Positions 22,464 to 31,135 of a stretch of DNA of 44,612 nt are shown piece by piece. Both the position numbers and the translations under genes were made by a program. The stretch comes from a candidate division WOR-3 bacterium. GTDB taxonomy: Bacteria > Hydrothermota > Tepidihabitantia > Tepidihabitantales > JBDRVQ01. Each line of letters begins with the position of its first letter. The first letter of the stretch is position 1. The stretch spans positions 1-44,612 of the forward strand of contig JBDRVQ010000014.1 in assembly GCA_039801905.1 (NCBI GenBank). Direction: 5' to 3'. The notes under the pieces were generated by a model that saw only the letters and a program-made list of their open reading frames with translations, was not told the origin of the DNA and ran no database searches.

Positions 22464-23582
22464 CTATTCAAATTCTTGAAAGCCAATCTCTAAATTATTG
22501 ATATGCCTTACTGTCTCTTCGTATGCCTCCTTCATTCTTTTGTATTCCTTAGTTTTAAGATACTCTAACTTACCTTCTTCATAAAGTTTCAATGCTTTTT
22601 TTAACGGCAAGATCTTGAATCGGTATTTACCATCCTCTTCGTATTTGGCAATCCAAACTGGCAGATAATTTATCTCTTTCAATTCGGTCTTATCTTTCTC
22701 TTTAATGATTTTGTATCTGAGAATAATTCCGGTATCGGTGAAACGCATCCTCTGGCCACAGAAAAAATTGCCTAAGGAATAGGCACAATAGACCTTTCTG
22801 CCGTTGGGCAGATTTAATAACTCTACTGGTTGGATGACGTGGGGATGGGAACCGATGATTAAATCGGCACCACTTTCGGCAACGAAGCGGACAATTCTTT
22901 TCTGTTCTTGATTTGGTCTTCTCTGGTATTCTATCCCAAAATGGAGGGCAACAATGACAAAATCCGATTTCTCTTTCGCCTTTTTAATATCTTCCTTAAT
23001 TTTTAAGGTATCAATGAGATTGACCATCCAGGGTTTGGGAATTGGGATACCGTTTGTGCCATAGGTATAACTCAAAAATGCTATTTTTAAGGAGCCCTTC
23101 TCAAAGATAAATATCTCTTTACTCTCCTCTTCGGAGGTGTAGGCACCGACTTGAGAGATGCCGTATCCTTTTAAGATCTCGGCGGTCTTTCTTAAACCTT
23201 TCTCACCGTAGTCTAAGGTATGGTTGGTGCGGAAGAGAAGGGAAAAACCGGCTTCTCTCATTGTCCGGGCTAAATCTTCTGGTGTTTTGAATAACGGATA
23301 ACCAGTATAAGGTCCAATTGTATCCAAAGCGCCGCCAAACCAGGCAGTGGCTAAATCAACTTCTTTCAAGTAAGGGCTAATTTCAGAGAAGGCAGGGGAG
23401 AAGTTGTAGGTCTTTTTTTCAAAGAAGGCATTTAAGACACTTTTGTGGATGAAGATATCGCCGACCGAAGCGATAGTGACTGTTATTTCCTTTTTTAACT
23501 CCTTTCTTGTTTTTTGCCGGGGGAAGAGGGAGAAGGTTAAGACACTGAGGAGGATTACCAAAAAGAGAATTCCTTTTCTCAT
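22464..23582 (-). CDS. CapA-family (poly-gamma-glutamate/capsule) metallophosphatase-like protein
   Basis: The 372-residue product begins with a signal anchor (MRKGILFLVILLSVLTFSLF). The rest is the PGA_cap domain of the calcineurin-like fold: VGDIFIHKSV at the first strand, RTNHTLDYGEKG (equivalent to NNHxxD), ALHFGIEYQRRPN and GSHPHVIQPVE, all expected metal-site regions. Family members act in poly-gamma-glutamate or other envelope polymer handling, but no capBC genes are nearby. The start at 23582 is supported by a promoter whose -10 box ends 5 nt earlier; an upstream in-frame ATG would lie in that promoter. Confidence 0.85.
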   Translation of the reverse strand: MRKGILFLVILLSVLTFSLFPRQKTRKELKKEITVTIASVGDIFIHKSVLNAFFEKKTYNFSPAFSEISPYLKEVDLATAWFGGALDTIGPYTGYPLFKTPEDLARTMREAGFSLLFRTNHTLDYGEKGLRKTAEILKGYGISQVGAYTSEEESKEIFIFEKGSLKIAFLSYTYGTNGIPIPKPWMVNLIDTLKIKEDIKKAKEKSDFVIVALHFGIEYQRRPNQEQKRIVRFVAESGADLIIGSHPHVIQPVELLNLPNGRKVYCAYSLGNFFCGQRMRFTDTGIILRYKIIKEKDKTELKEINYLPVWIAKYEEDGKYRFKILPLKKALKLYEEGKLEYLKTKEYKRMKEAYEETVRHINNLEIGFQEFE

Positions 23583-23587
23583 TCCCA

Positions 23588-23615
23588 ATTCTAATTTCCG
23601 ATGCGTTCTTGTCAA
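23588..23615 (-). promoter_or_regulatory. Leaderless-type promoter of the capA-like gene
   Basis: Minus strand TTGACA (23610-23615), 16-nt spacer, TAGAAT (23588-23593), then TGGGA and the ATG at 23582. It lies back to back with the tRNA promoter. Confidence 0.7.
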
Positions 23616-23656
23616 TCCCTTAGGGTTTATTTTCTCAATTACTTTTTCATCAAGTA

Positions 23657-23685
23657 TTGACTTTCTTCCTTACTATTTTTATAAT
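23657..23685 (+). promoter_or_regulatory. Promoter of tRNA-Arg and the nitroreductase gene
   Basis: TTGACT (23657-23662), 17-nt spacer and a perfect TATAAT (23680-23685), with 7 nt to the first base of the tRNA. The transcript therefore begins at or next to the mature tRNA 5' end. Confidence 0.75.
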
Positions 23686-23692
23686 TCTTTAT

Positions 23693-23765
23693 GCGCCTGT
23701 AGCTCAGTGGATAGAGCGGCGGACTCCGGATCCGCAGGTCGCGCGTTCAAATCGCGTCAGGCGCT
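23693..23765 (+). tRNA. tRNA-Arg (anticodon CCG)
   Basis: A full cloverleaf is seen: acceptor GCGCCTG/CAGGCGC, D-stem GCTC/GAGC, anticodon stem GCGGA/TCCGC with loop CTCCGGA (anticodon CCG at 23726-23728, reading CGG), variable loop AGGTC and T-arm GCGCG-TTCAAAT-CGCGT. CCA is not encoded. The discriminator base would be T (23765), unusual for arginine tRNA, and it is the first of a run of six T. A nitroreductase gene begins 10 bp after. Confidence 0.95.
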
Positions 23766-23775
23766 TTTTTCTTTT

Positions 23776-24285
23776 ATGGAATTTTATGAGGTGATTAAAA
23801 GAAGGCGGAGTGTCCGTTCTTATAAGCGAGACCCAATCCCCGAGGAGGTTCTTAATAGAATCTTAGAAGCGGGTCGGCTTGCCCCTTCCGCTAAGAATTT
23901 ACAACCATGGCGTTTTTTAGTGATTCGGGATAGAGAGATAATTGAGAGGTTAGTGCCGGCGATGAGAAATCAGAGATTTATTGCCGAGGCACCAATCCTT
24001 CTTGGGGTGGTTGCCTTAGAAAAAGAAGCCTGGGGAAGGATGGGTGGTTATTGGGCATCTTATCCGGTTGATTGTGCCATCGCCTTAGAGCATATCATCT
24101 TAGCGGCGACCGCGGAAGGTTTGGGGACCTGTTGGATTGGTGCCTATGATGAGAAGGAGGTGGCGAAAATCTTAAACTTAAAGGAAGGGGAAAAGCCCAT
24201 CGCCTTTACCCCCTTAGGCTATCCGAAGGAATTGCCACAAGAGAGGGGTCGGAAGTCCTTTTCCGAGGTTGTAAGGTATATTTAA
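23776..24285 (+). CDS. Nitroreductase family protein (second copy)
   Basis: This is a 169-residue FMN-dependent nitroreductase-like protein: KRRRSVRSYKRDPIP, GRLAPSAKNLQPWRFLV, and GLGTCWIGAYDEKEV. I place the start at the ATG at 23776, since the open frame upstream runs through the tRNA. No ribosome site can lie in the 10-nt space from the tRNA, so translation must start on a processed or tRNA-linked message. It converges with rimI with a 4-bp overlap. Paralogue of 21944-22453; substrate unknown. Confidence 0.83.
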   Translation: MEFYEVIKRRRSVRSYKRDPIPEEVLNRILEAGRLAPSAKNLQPWRFLVIRDREIIERLVPAMRNQRFIAEAPILLGVVALEKEAWGRMGGYWASYPVDCAIALEHIILAATAEGLGTCWIGAYDEKEVAKILNLKEGEKPIAFTPLGYPKELPQERGRKSFSEVVRYI

Positions 24286-24722
24286 ATTTTCTTCTCATAG
24301 ATTAAGGCGTCTTCGCCGTCTTCGTAGTAGCCCTTGCGGGTATAGGTGAAGGTGAAGCCAAACTTTTCATAAAATCTCTGAGCGGGAAGGTTACTCTTTC
24401 TCACTTCCAGATAGATACTCTTTATCCCATTCTCCTGGGCAATCTTTAACATCTCGTTCATTAGGGCGCTGCCAATCCCCTGACGCTGATAACCTTTTTT
24501 TACAGAGATATTTGCCAGATGGAATTCGTCTAAGGCTTGTAAGATGATAATATAACCCAAGACCAACCCTTTTTTCTTTGCCACCAGGCAATAGGCGGAT
24601 TTTCGGTTGAGGTCAGAAAGAAAGATCTCTCTCTTCCAGGGAAACTTAAAGTTTTCCTTTTCAATTTCTAACACCCCGTCTAAATCCTTTTCGGTCATCG
24701 GGCAGATCTCTATCTCAGGCAT
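24282..24722 (-). CDS. rimI: Ribosomal-protein-alanine N-acetyltransferase RimI-like
   Basis: The 146-residue GNAT acetyltransferase has the acetyl-CoA loop VKKGYQRQGIGSALM and the later YLEVRKSNLPAQRFYEKFGF and RKGYYEDGEDALI blocks typical of RimI, which acetylates ribosomal protein S18. AAGGAG lies just before the ATG at 24722. It ends the lysS operon, 9 nt after selA. Related GNAT proteins can have other targets, so the precise substrate is inferred. Confidence 0.85.
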   Translation of the reverse strand: MPEIEICPMTEKDLDGVLEIEKENFKFPWKREIFLSDLNRKSAYCLVAKKKGLVLGYIIILQALDEFHLANISVKKGYQRQGIGSALMNEMLKIAQENGIKSIYLEVRKSNLPAQRFYEKFGFTFTYTRKGYYEDGEDALIYEKKI

Positions 24723-24731
24723 GTTTTCTCC

Positions 24732-26105
24732 TTATGAGAGGATGCGGAGGAGGGTCTCCTTAACAATCTTTACCTCATCCTTTCTGATCGTTCGGAAGTC
24801 TAAGATGTACCGTTCATCTTCTATCCGACCGAAGATGGGTATTGGTTCCTGGCGAAGGAGGTCGGCTAATTTTTCCGCAGAAAATTTTTTGGGCCGAATC
24901 GCCAGCCCCTTGCTGGGTAGTTTTGCCAATGCCAAGGAACCGCCACCGACCAGAGAAAAGGTATCAATAATTTCGCTTTCCACCCCGGGTAAATTTTTTA
25001 ATACTCTCTTCACCTCCTTTACCTTCCTTTCAATCTCCTCTATCTTCTGGGTCAAGAGGTTTAAGACCGGATGCTCCCTTTTTAATCTCTCTTCGTCTAA
25101 GAAGAGTCTTAAAGTTGCCTCCATTACGGCAAAGGTCATCTTATCGCAACGGAGGGCTCTGGTTAATGGGTTTTTCTTTATCCGGTCAATCAGTTCTTTT
25201 TTGCCCACAATCACCCCGGCTTGGGGACCACCTAAAAGTTTATCGCCGGAGAAGAGGCAGAGGTCGGCTCCTTCTTTGATGCTTTCTTTGACTACCGGCT
25301 CTTTGGGCAGACCGTATCGGGAAAGGTCAATCAAGGCACCACTTCCCAAATCGTGAATTACCGGAAGATTAAACTCTTTACCCAATGAGATTAGTTCTTT
25401 CAATGCCACTTCCTTGGTGAAGCCGATAATTTCGTAGTTACTTTTATGCACCTTTAAGATTAAGGCGGTATTGGGATTAATCGCCTCCCGATAGTCCCGG
25501 AGATGGGTGCGGTTGGTGGTTCCCACTTCCACCAATTTGGCGCCGCTCTGCGCCATCACATCCGGAAGCCGGAAGGCACCACCGATTTCAATCAATTCTC
25601 CCCTTGAAACAATCACTTCTCTCCCTTTCGCCAGGGTATTTAAGACCAGAAGGGTCGCTCCGGCATTATTATTGACGATCATCCCACTTTCAGCACCGGT
25701 GAGGATTTGTAATAGTTTCTCAATGTGCCGGTAGCGCGAGCCCCTCCTTCCCTTCTCGTCAATCTCCAAATTACAGAAGTTCTCGGTCACTGCCATTAAG
25801 GCATTTTGGGCAACCTTAGGGATTGGTGCCCGCCCGAGACCGGTATGTAAGATCACTCCTAAACCCTGAATCGCCCGCCGCAAGGAAGGGGAGGCATTCT
25901 TCTTCACATTGGACAAGATCTTTTCCAGTGAGATTTCCTGCACCTTCCCTTCCTCTATCCCCCGGCGCAGATTTTCTAACTCCCCCCTCAAAAGGAAGAG
26001 GATCAACTCTTTTGGGGATTGGGTTAAAAGTTCTTTCACCCCTTCGGTTTCAAGGATTTTCGCCACCGAAGGTATTTTTCTTAAAAGTTCTTCTTTATTG
26101 GCCAT
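24732..26105 (-). CDS. selA: L-seryl-tRNA(Sec) selenium transferase
   Basis: The 457-residue PLP enzyme turns Ser-tRNA(Sec) into Sec-tRNA(Sec) with selenophosphate. Visible motifs are the N-terminal domain LLRKIPSVAKILE, then GLGVILHTGLGRAPI, VNNNAGATLLVL, EVGTTNRTHLRDY, VHKSNYEIIGF, HDLGSGALIDL and the PLP lysine in LFSGDKLLGGPQAG. The start ATG at 26105 overlaps mcsB by 11 bp. selB, selC and selD are not in the window, and I found no in-window gene with an internal TGA that clearly encodes selenocysteine. Confidence 0.93.
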   Translation of the reverse strand: MANKEELLRKIPSVAKILETEGVKELLTQSPKELILFLLRGELENLRRGIEEGKVQEISLEKILSNVKKNASPSLRRAIQGLGVILHTGLGRAPIPKVAQNALMAVTENFCNLEIDEKGRRGSRYRHIEKLLQILTGAESGMIVNNNAGATLLVLNTLAKGREVIVSRGELIEIGGAFRLPDVMAQSGAKLVEVGTTNRTHLRDYREAINPNTALILKVHKSNYEIIGFTKEVALKELISLGKEFNLPVIHDLGSGALIDLSRYGLPKEPVVKESIKEGADLCLFSGDKLLGGPQAGVIVGKKELIDRIKKNPLTRALRCDKMTFAVMEATLRLFLDEERLKREHPVLNLLTQKIEEIERKVKEVKRVLKNLPGVESEIIDTFSLVGGGSLALAKLPSKGLAIRPKKFSAEKLADLLRQEPIPIFGRIEDERYILDFRTIRKDEVKIVKETLLRILS

Positions 26106-27156
26106 TACCCAGATAGAGCCGGACCAAAGCGGCTCTCTTCTCATCCCGTTCCTTTTCGTCCATCTCCTGATTATAATAGATTTGGAGGTTAGCGGGTCGG
26201 GTGAGGATTAAAAGGGTGTTAATCTTTTTCAGGTCAACATCTTTAATGAGATTTAGGTTAATGCCGAGCCGAACTAAGAGGAGGAGATTGGTCGCCTCTT
26301 CGGAGTTGAGGAGGCGACTATTCTTCAAGATGGCATAAGAACGGAAGATTTTATCTTCCAGCGCTGCGCGGAAATTCTTTAATAAAAATTCCCGCGCCTT
26401 CATCTCGTAATCTAAGATCTGCTCCCCAATCTTTGTCACCTTCTCTAAGATCTCTTCTTCAGAGAGACCGAGGGTAATCTGATTGGAGATTTGGAAAAGA
26501 TTGCCCTTGGTCTCCGTACCTTCCCCATAAATCCCGCGGACGGTGAAACCGAGTTCTAAGAGGCTGCGCAAGACCTTTTCCATCTCCTTGGTGATCACTA
26601 ATCCCGGGAGGTGGATAAAGAAGGAAGCCCTCATTCCGGTTCCGACATTGGTGGGGCAGGCGGTTAAAAAGCCAAGTTCCGGAGAGAAGGCGAAGGGAAT
26701 AACTTCGGCTAAGAGGTTATCCAATTTTTCTATCTTCTGGTAGGCGGTGTATAAATCCATTCCCGAGGTTAGGGATTGTAACCGGAGGTGATCTTCTTCG
26801 TTGACCAGAATACTTTCCGTCTCGTCACTCTTCACATAGATTCCCCTCTCCAGGCGGGAGTGAGCAAAATCGGAGGGGATGAGATGGCGTTCTTTGAGGA
26901 AGTTCAATTTTAAGGGGGAGAGTTCCTTTTCCCTTAGGAAATGACCTTCTTTGAGGAGGCCCTTCTTCTCAAGCGCCTCCTTCACCATCTCTAATACCTT
27001 CTCTTTTTCCCGCTTTTCCGCCCGGGTGAGGAATGGTATCCCTTTAATATTCCTTGCCAGGCGGATGCGGGAAGAGATGACTATCTCCGATCTTGGTCCT
27101 TCGGGTAAAAGCCATTTCCCAATCGGATTACCTTCGGGAATTATCTCTTTACTCAT
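26095..27156 (-). CDS. mcsB: Protein-arginine kinase McsB
   Basis: The 353-residue protein has the phosphagen-kinase fold that phosphorylates protein arginines and marks them for ClpCP in Bacillus. Signature segments: VISSRIRLARNIKG, LVNEEDHLRLQ, FLTACPTNVGTGMRAS (the active-site Cys region) and RGIYGEGTE. Length is typical. It overlaps mcsA by 8 bp upstream and selA by 11 bp downstream. CtsR and ClpC genes, which flank mcsAB in Firmicutes, are absent here. Confidence 0.93.
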   Translation of the reverse strand: MSKEIIPEGNPIGKWLLPEGPRSEIVISSRIRLARNIKGIPFLTRAEKREKEKVLEMVKEALEKKGLLKEGHFLREKELSPLKLNFLKERHLIPSDFAHSRLERGIYVKSDETESILVNEEDHLRLQSLTSGMDLYTAYQKIEKLDNLLAEVIPFAFSPELGFLTACPTNVGTGMRASFFIHLPGLVITKEMEKVLRSLLELGFTVRGIYGEGTETKGNLFQISNQITLGLSEEEILEKVTKIGEQILDYEMKAREFLLKNFRAALEDKIFRSYAILKNSRLLNSEEATNLLLLVRLGINLNLIKDVDLKKINTLLILTRPANLQIYYNQEMDEKERDEKRAALVRLYLGNGQ

Positions 27157-27637
27157 CTTTCGTTTCGTAGCGCTTTAAGGCATCACGAATGTTAGCGGCT
27201 CTTTCGTAATCTTCTTGGGCAATCGCCTCTTTCAGTTCCTGGCGGAGTTTTTCAATGAGGAAGCGGTTTTTAATTTCCTTTCTCTCCTTCGGCTTTTTTC
27301 CGATATGGCGGGTGCTGTGGTGGAGTTCTTGGATGATGGGGAGGAGTTTCTCCTTGAAGGCGGTATAGCATTCTTCGCAACCCAACTTTCCTAAGGACTT
27401 AAAATTGGCAAAGGTCATTTGGCATTTCGGGCAGACGAGTCGGGTATCCTCCTCTATGATCTTCTTCTTCAATTCCGCCAGAATCTGGAGGAGGGTTTTC
27501 AATTCCTTCGGACTGATAATCCCTTTTGCCTGGGCACACTTCTCGCAGAGGTTCAGTTCCACCATTTGGCCATGCTCATCAATACGGCTTACCTTATGAA
27601 CCGCAGGCCTTTTCTGACAGAGATCACACTTTTTCAT
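27149..27637 (-). CDS. mcsA: McsA, zinc-binding activator of McsB
   Basis: The 162-residue protein has four CxxC pairs (CDLCQKR at the start, LCEKCAQ, CPKCQMTF and CEECYTAF) making two zinc-binding units, then a C-terminal UVR domain (EKLRQELKEAIAQEDYERAA). This is the standard McsA layout, needed to activate the arginine kinase encoded next. It overlaps lolD by 14 bp at its start. Confidence 0.93.
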   Translation of the reverse strand: MKKCDLCQKRPAVHKVSRIDEHGQMVELNLCEKCAQAKGIISPKELKTLLQILAELKKKIIEEDTRLVCPKCQMTFANFKSLGKLGCEECYTAFKEKLLPIIQELHHSTRHIGKKPKERKEIKNRFLIEKLRQELKEAIAQEDYERAANIRDALKRYETKDE

Positions 27638-28310
27638 TAAAAAGCCTCCCGTCTCTTAAATAATAAACGGTATCCACAATCTCTTTCACCCGCTCGTTAT
27701 GGCTCACCAGAAGCATCGTGGTCTTCTTCTTTTGGTTCAATTGCTTAAGAAGGGATAGGAGGTTTTCACTACTTTCCTGGTCAAGATTGCCGGTAGGCTC
27801 ATCTAAAAAGAGGCAGAGGGGTTCGGTGATTAAAGCCCGAGCGAGTGCCACCTTCTGCTTTTCGCCCCCGGAGAGTTCTTCTGGTTTATGGTGCATCCTT
27901 TCGGCAATTCCCACTTCGGAAAGGATACGCGCCGCCTTCTCTTTTATTTCGGGGATTTTACCGTTTTTGATGAGGAGGGGGAGCATCACATTCTCTAAGG
28001 CGGTGAATTCCGGTAAAAGGTAATGGAATTGGAAGAGGAAGCCGATTTTCTGGTTGCGGAAGAGGAAAAGTTCCTCTTCGGAAAGGGTGGAGATTTTTTG
28101 CCCGGCAAAGAGGACCTCACCGGCGGTCGGTCGGTCAAGACCGGAAAGGATATAAAGGAGGGTTGATTTTCCCGAACCCGAAGGTCCGAAGATCCCCACT
28201 ATCGCCCCCTCCGGAATGGAGAGGTTGATCCCTTTAATCACCTCCAAAGCCCCCGATCTTAGAGGAAAGGATTTCTTAATACCTATCCCTTCAATCAGCG
28301 TTCTATTCAT
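27624..28310 (-). CDS. lolD: Lipoprotein-releasing ABC transporter ATPase LolD
   Basis: The 228-residue ATPase has Walker A GPSGSGKST, Q-loop LFQFHYLLPEFTALENV, signature LSGGEKQKVALARAL, Walker B CLFLDEPTG and the H-loop LLVSHN. The LLPEFTALENV stretch and the adjoining LolC-like permease support the LolD/MacB subfamily. In diderms this complex moves lipoproteins out of the inner membrane. It overlaps lolC by 8 bp. Confidence 0.92.
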   Translation of the reverse strand: MNRTLIEGIGIKKSFPLRSGALEVIKGINLSIPEGAIVGIFGPSGSGKSTLLYILSGLDRPTAGEVLFAGQKISTLSEEELFLFRNQKIGFLFQFHYLLPEFTALENVMLPLLIKNGKIPEIKEKAARILSEVGIAERMHHKPEELSGGEKQKVALARALITEPLCLFLDEPTGNLDQESSENLLSLLKQLNQKKKTTMLLVSHNERVKEIVDTVYYLRDGRLFNEKV

Positions 28311-29496
28311 ACCTCAATGCCTCGGTGGGGATGAGTTTTGCTGCCTTCCTTGCGGGGTAGATTGTCGCTAGGATGGCAATTGCTAAGGAGAGGCAGAAGG
28401 TGATAAGGAAGTCGGAGGTTTGGAGGAGGGTGGGGAGGCGCTTTATGAAATAGACATCACCCGGCAGGCGAATGAATTGGTAGCGGGAGAGAAGGAAGGA
28501 GACGATAAATCCCAAAATCACTCCCAAGGTTGAGCCAATCGTACCTAAGAGGGAACCAAAAAGAATAAAGGTCTTTGTGATGCGGGAGGTTTTAACCCCC
28601 ATCGCCTTTAAGATACCGATCTCCTTTGTCTTCCGGATGACCATCAGGGTTAAGATGGCGATGATATTAAAACCGGCGACGAGGACGATTAAGGTGAGAA
28701 CGATAAAGGTGACAATCTTTTCCAAGCGGAGGGCGGTAAAGAGGTTTTTATTGAGGGTTATCCAGTCAAGAGATTGGAAACCAGAACCTAAATTGGCTTT
28801 AATCTTTTCTCCGATTGACCTTGCCTTATAGATATCCCCAACCTTCACTTCAATCCCAGAGACCTGGTCTTTGAGGTTTAAGAACTCCTGCATATCATCA
28901 AGGGAGAGGTAAACGAAGGAGGCATTGTAGTCATACATCCCGCAGTCAAAGATGCCATTCACCTTATACTCGCGGGCGACCGGTAATTCTCCCAATGGGG
29001 TTTTGATGCGGTGGGTAGGGGAGACCAAAGTCAATTTATCACCAACCTTCACCCCGAGGTTATTGGCTAACTCAATCCCCAGGACCACGCCATTTTCTGA
29101 AAAGTCAAAATGGCCACTGACGATTGACTTATCAATTTCGGTAATTTTTCTTTCCGCCTCGGGCAAAATCCCTCTTAGGACTACCCCATCCGAGGCGGCA
29201 TTTGATTTGATTAATGTCTTGGCATAAAGAAAAGGGGCGGTATGTAAAACCTCGGGGAGGGTTTTAATCTTTTCTTCAATTTCCGAGAAGTTTGTCATTG
29301 GTTCGTAGCGGTAGCGGGTGATGACGATGTGGGGGGTGGCACCAAGGATTCTTTTCTTTAACTCCTGATGGAAACCGTTGATTACCGAGAGGACGACGGT
29401 AATTGCTGCGACCCCGACCGCAATCCCCAGGATGGCGATTAGAGATACCCCCTTTTTTGCTTTGAGGTAGCGTCGGGCGAGAAATAGTTCTAACAT
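28303..29496 (-). CDS. lolC: Lipoprotein-releasing ABC transporter permease LolC/LolE
   Basis: The 397-residue protein has the four-helix layout of LolC/LolE: one N-terminal helix after FLARRYLKAKKGVSLIAILG, a large periplasmic domain (about residues 50-260), and three C-terminal helices. The motif RKTKEIGILKAMG after the second helix is characteristic. Only one such permease gene is next to lolD, so a homodimeric (LolF-like) complex is plausible. It overlaps lysS by 7 bp. Confidence 0.9.
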   Translation of the reverse strand: MLELFLARRYLKAKKGVSLIAILGIAVGVAAITVVLSVINGFHQELKKRILGATPHIVITRYRYEPMTNFSEIEEKIKTLPEVLHTAPFLYAKTLIKSNAASDGVVLRGILPEAERKITEIDKSIVSGHFDFSENGVVLGIELANNLGVKVGDKLTLVSPTHRIKTPLGELPVAREYKVNGIFDCGMYDYNASFVYLSLDDMQEFLNLKDQVSGIEVKVGDIYKARSIGEKIKANLGSGFQSLDWITLNKNLFTALRLEKIVTFIVLTLIVLVAGFNIIAILTLMVIRKTKEIGILKAMGVKTSRITKTFILFGSLLGTIGSTLGVILGFIVSFLLSRYQFIRLPGDVYFIKRLPTLLQTSDFLITFCLSLAIAILATIYPARKAAKLIPTEALRYE

Positions 29497-31124
29497 CTCT
29501 CTTTCTCCCGCAATTGGGGGAAGGGGATTACATCCCGAATGGTGGCGGAGGTGGTAAAAAGCATTACGATCCGGTCAATCCCTAAACCCAAACCCGCGGT
29601 GGGCGGCATTCCGTATTCTAAGGCGGAGAGGAAATCCTCATCTAAGACGCAATACTCTTCTTTTTGGGCGATAAGTTCTAAGAAACGTTCCCTTTCCCGG
29701 ATTGGGTCATTCTCTTCGGAGAAGGCATTGCCCAGTTCCATACCGCAGACGATTGGTTCAAAGCGCTCCACCAAATCCGGATTTTCCCGATGGACCTTTG
29801 CCAGAGGGGTGGTAATTCTTGGATGGTCATAAACAAAGGTTGGTTGGATCAGTTCCGGTTGGACGAGAGAGGAGAAGAGTTTATCTAAGAGTTTGGCTTT
29901 GGTTGGTCTCTCGCCAACTTCCAAGCCTAAATCCTTAGCGCATTTTATCAATTCGCCCAGGGAGAGGGAAAGAGGGTCTTTGCCTAATTTTTTTGCCAGG
30001 GCGGGGATAAAAGGGATTCTCTGAAAAGGAGGGAGGAAATCAATCGCCATCTCTTTTACCGCGGAGAGAATCTCCTCTAAGAGATTTGGGGAAAGTTTCT
30101 CCCCTTTCTTTGCCACCAAGGAAGAGATCCCTTCTTCTTTCTTCTTGGTTAGGAGTTTAGCTACCTCCCAGGCGAAGTTGAAATAATCTTCCCTCTCCTC
30201 TCCCTTCACCCCTTGGGATTGGAGAATTGACTCAATCTTCTTTTCCGATGGGTAATAAATTTTATAACCTCCGGTCAGTTCTTTTGCTAAGTAGCGAAAG
30301 AGTTCTTCAGTCATCACCATAAAGTCCTTATAATCCTTATAAGCCTCATAGATTTCCACTTGCGTGAATTCGGGACTATGGAAGCGGTCAATTCCTTCGT
30401 TGCGGAAGTCCTTGCCAATCTCAAATACCTTTTCTAAACCACCAATAATTAGCCTTTTGAGGTAGAGTTCATCGGAAATTCGTAAAAACATCTCCTGTTC
30501 TAAGGCGGAGTAATAGGTCTTAAAGGGTTGGGCGAAGGCACCACCATAGATTGGTTGGAGGATGGGAGTCTCCACTTCCACAAAACCTTTCTCTAAGAGG
30601 AAGTTCCGGATGAGATTTATGATCTCCATCCTCTTGATGATAATTTCTTTCGCTTCCGGATTGGTGATGAGGTCTAAATAGCGGAGCCGGTAGCGTTTCT
30701 CAATATCTTTTAAGCCGTGCCACTTTTCCGGTAAAGGACGGAGGGATTTGGCTAATAGGGAAAGGTCTTTTACCAGAACGGTAATCTCCCCGGTCTTGGT
30801 CTTGAAGACCTCACCGCTGACACCGATAAAGTCTCCCAGGTCTAAGAGGGAAAGGATTTCGTATCTCTCTTTCAGCACATCCTGGCGGAAATAAATTTGG
30901 ATATCTCCGCTGCCATCGCGGATGTGACAGAAAGAGGTCTTGCCGTGGTCGCGGCGGGTCATTATCCGTCCCGCAACTTTAACCTCGTCCCTTCCTGCCA
31001 ATTGCTCAAAATTTTCTTTAATCTGCTGAGTGGTATGGGTGCGGGTGTAGGCATAGGGAAAGGGGTTAAGATTCATACCCCGAATCTTCGCCAATTTCTC
31101 GTAGCGGGCACTCTCTTCTGTCAT
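29490..31124 (-). CDS. lysS: Lysine-tRNA ligase, class II
   Basis: The 544-residue enzyme has an N-terminal OB anticodon-binding domain (residues about 45-125), class II motif 2 (FRNEGIDRFHSPEFTQVE, residues 240-257) and motif 3 (GLGLGIDRIVML, 511-522), plus PLAKVHRENPDLVERFE typical of LysS. It is about 50 residues longer than usual because of an insertion at residues about 293-360, between KIYYPSE and IDFLPPFQRIPF, rich in Lys and Glu. It is the first gene of the lolCD-mcsAB-selA-rimI operon. Confidence 0.93.
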   Translation of the reverse strand: MTEESARYEKLAKIRGMNLNPFPYAYTRTHTTQQIKENFEQLAGRDEVKVAGRIMTRRDHGKTSFCHIRDGSGDIQIYFRQDVLKERYEILSLLDLGDFIGVSGEVFKTKTGEITVLVKDLSLLAKSLRPLPEKWHGLKDIEKRYRLRYLDLITNPEAKEIIIKRMEIINLIRNFLLEKGFVEVETPILQPIYGGAFAQPFKTYYSALEQEMFLRISDELYLKRLIIGGLEKVFEIGKDFRNEGIDRFHSPEFTQVEIYEAYKDYKDFMVMTEELFRYLAKELTGGYKIYYPSEKKIESILQSQGVKGEEREDYFNFAWEVAKLLTKKKEEGISSLVAKKGEKLSPNLLEEILSAVKEMAIDFLPPFQRIPFIPALAKKLGKDPLSLSLGELIKCAKDLGLEVGERPTKAKLLDKLFSSLVQPELIQPTFVYDHPRITTPLAKVHRENPDLVERFEPIVCGMELGNAFSEENDPIRERERFLELIAQKEEYCVLDEDFLSALEYGMPPTAGLGLGIDRIVMLFTTSATIRDVIPFPQLREKERC

Positions 31125-31135
31125 AATATTCTATT

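Noticed and set aside
23443-23775. Upstream extension of the second nitroreductase frame
   Set aside because: The frame reads through the capA-like gene's promoter and the tRNA gene; the family start is at the ATG at 23776.
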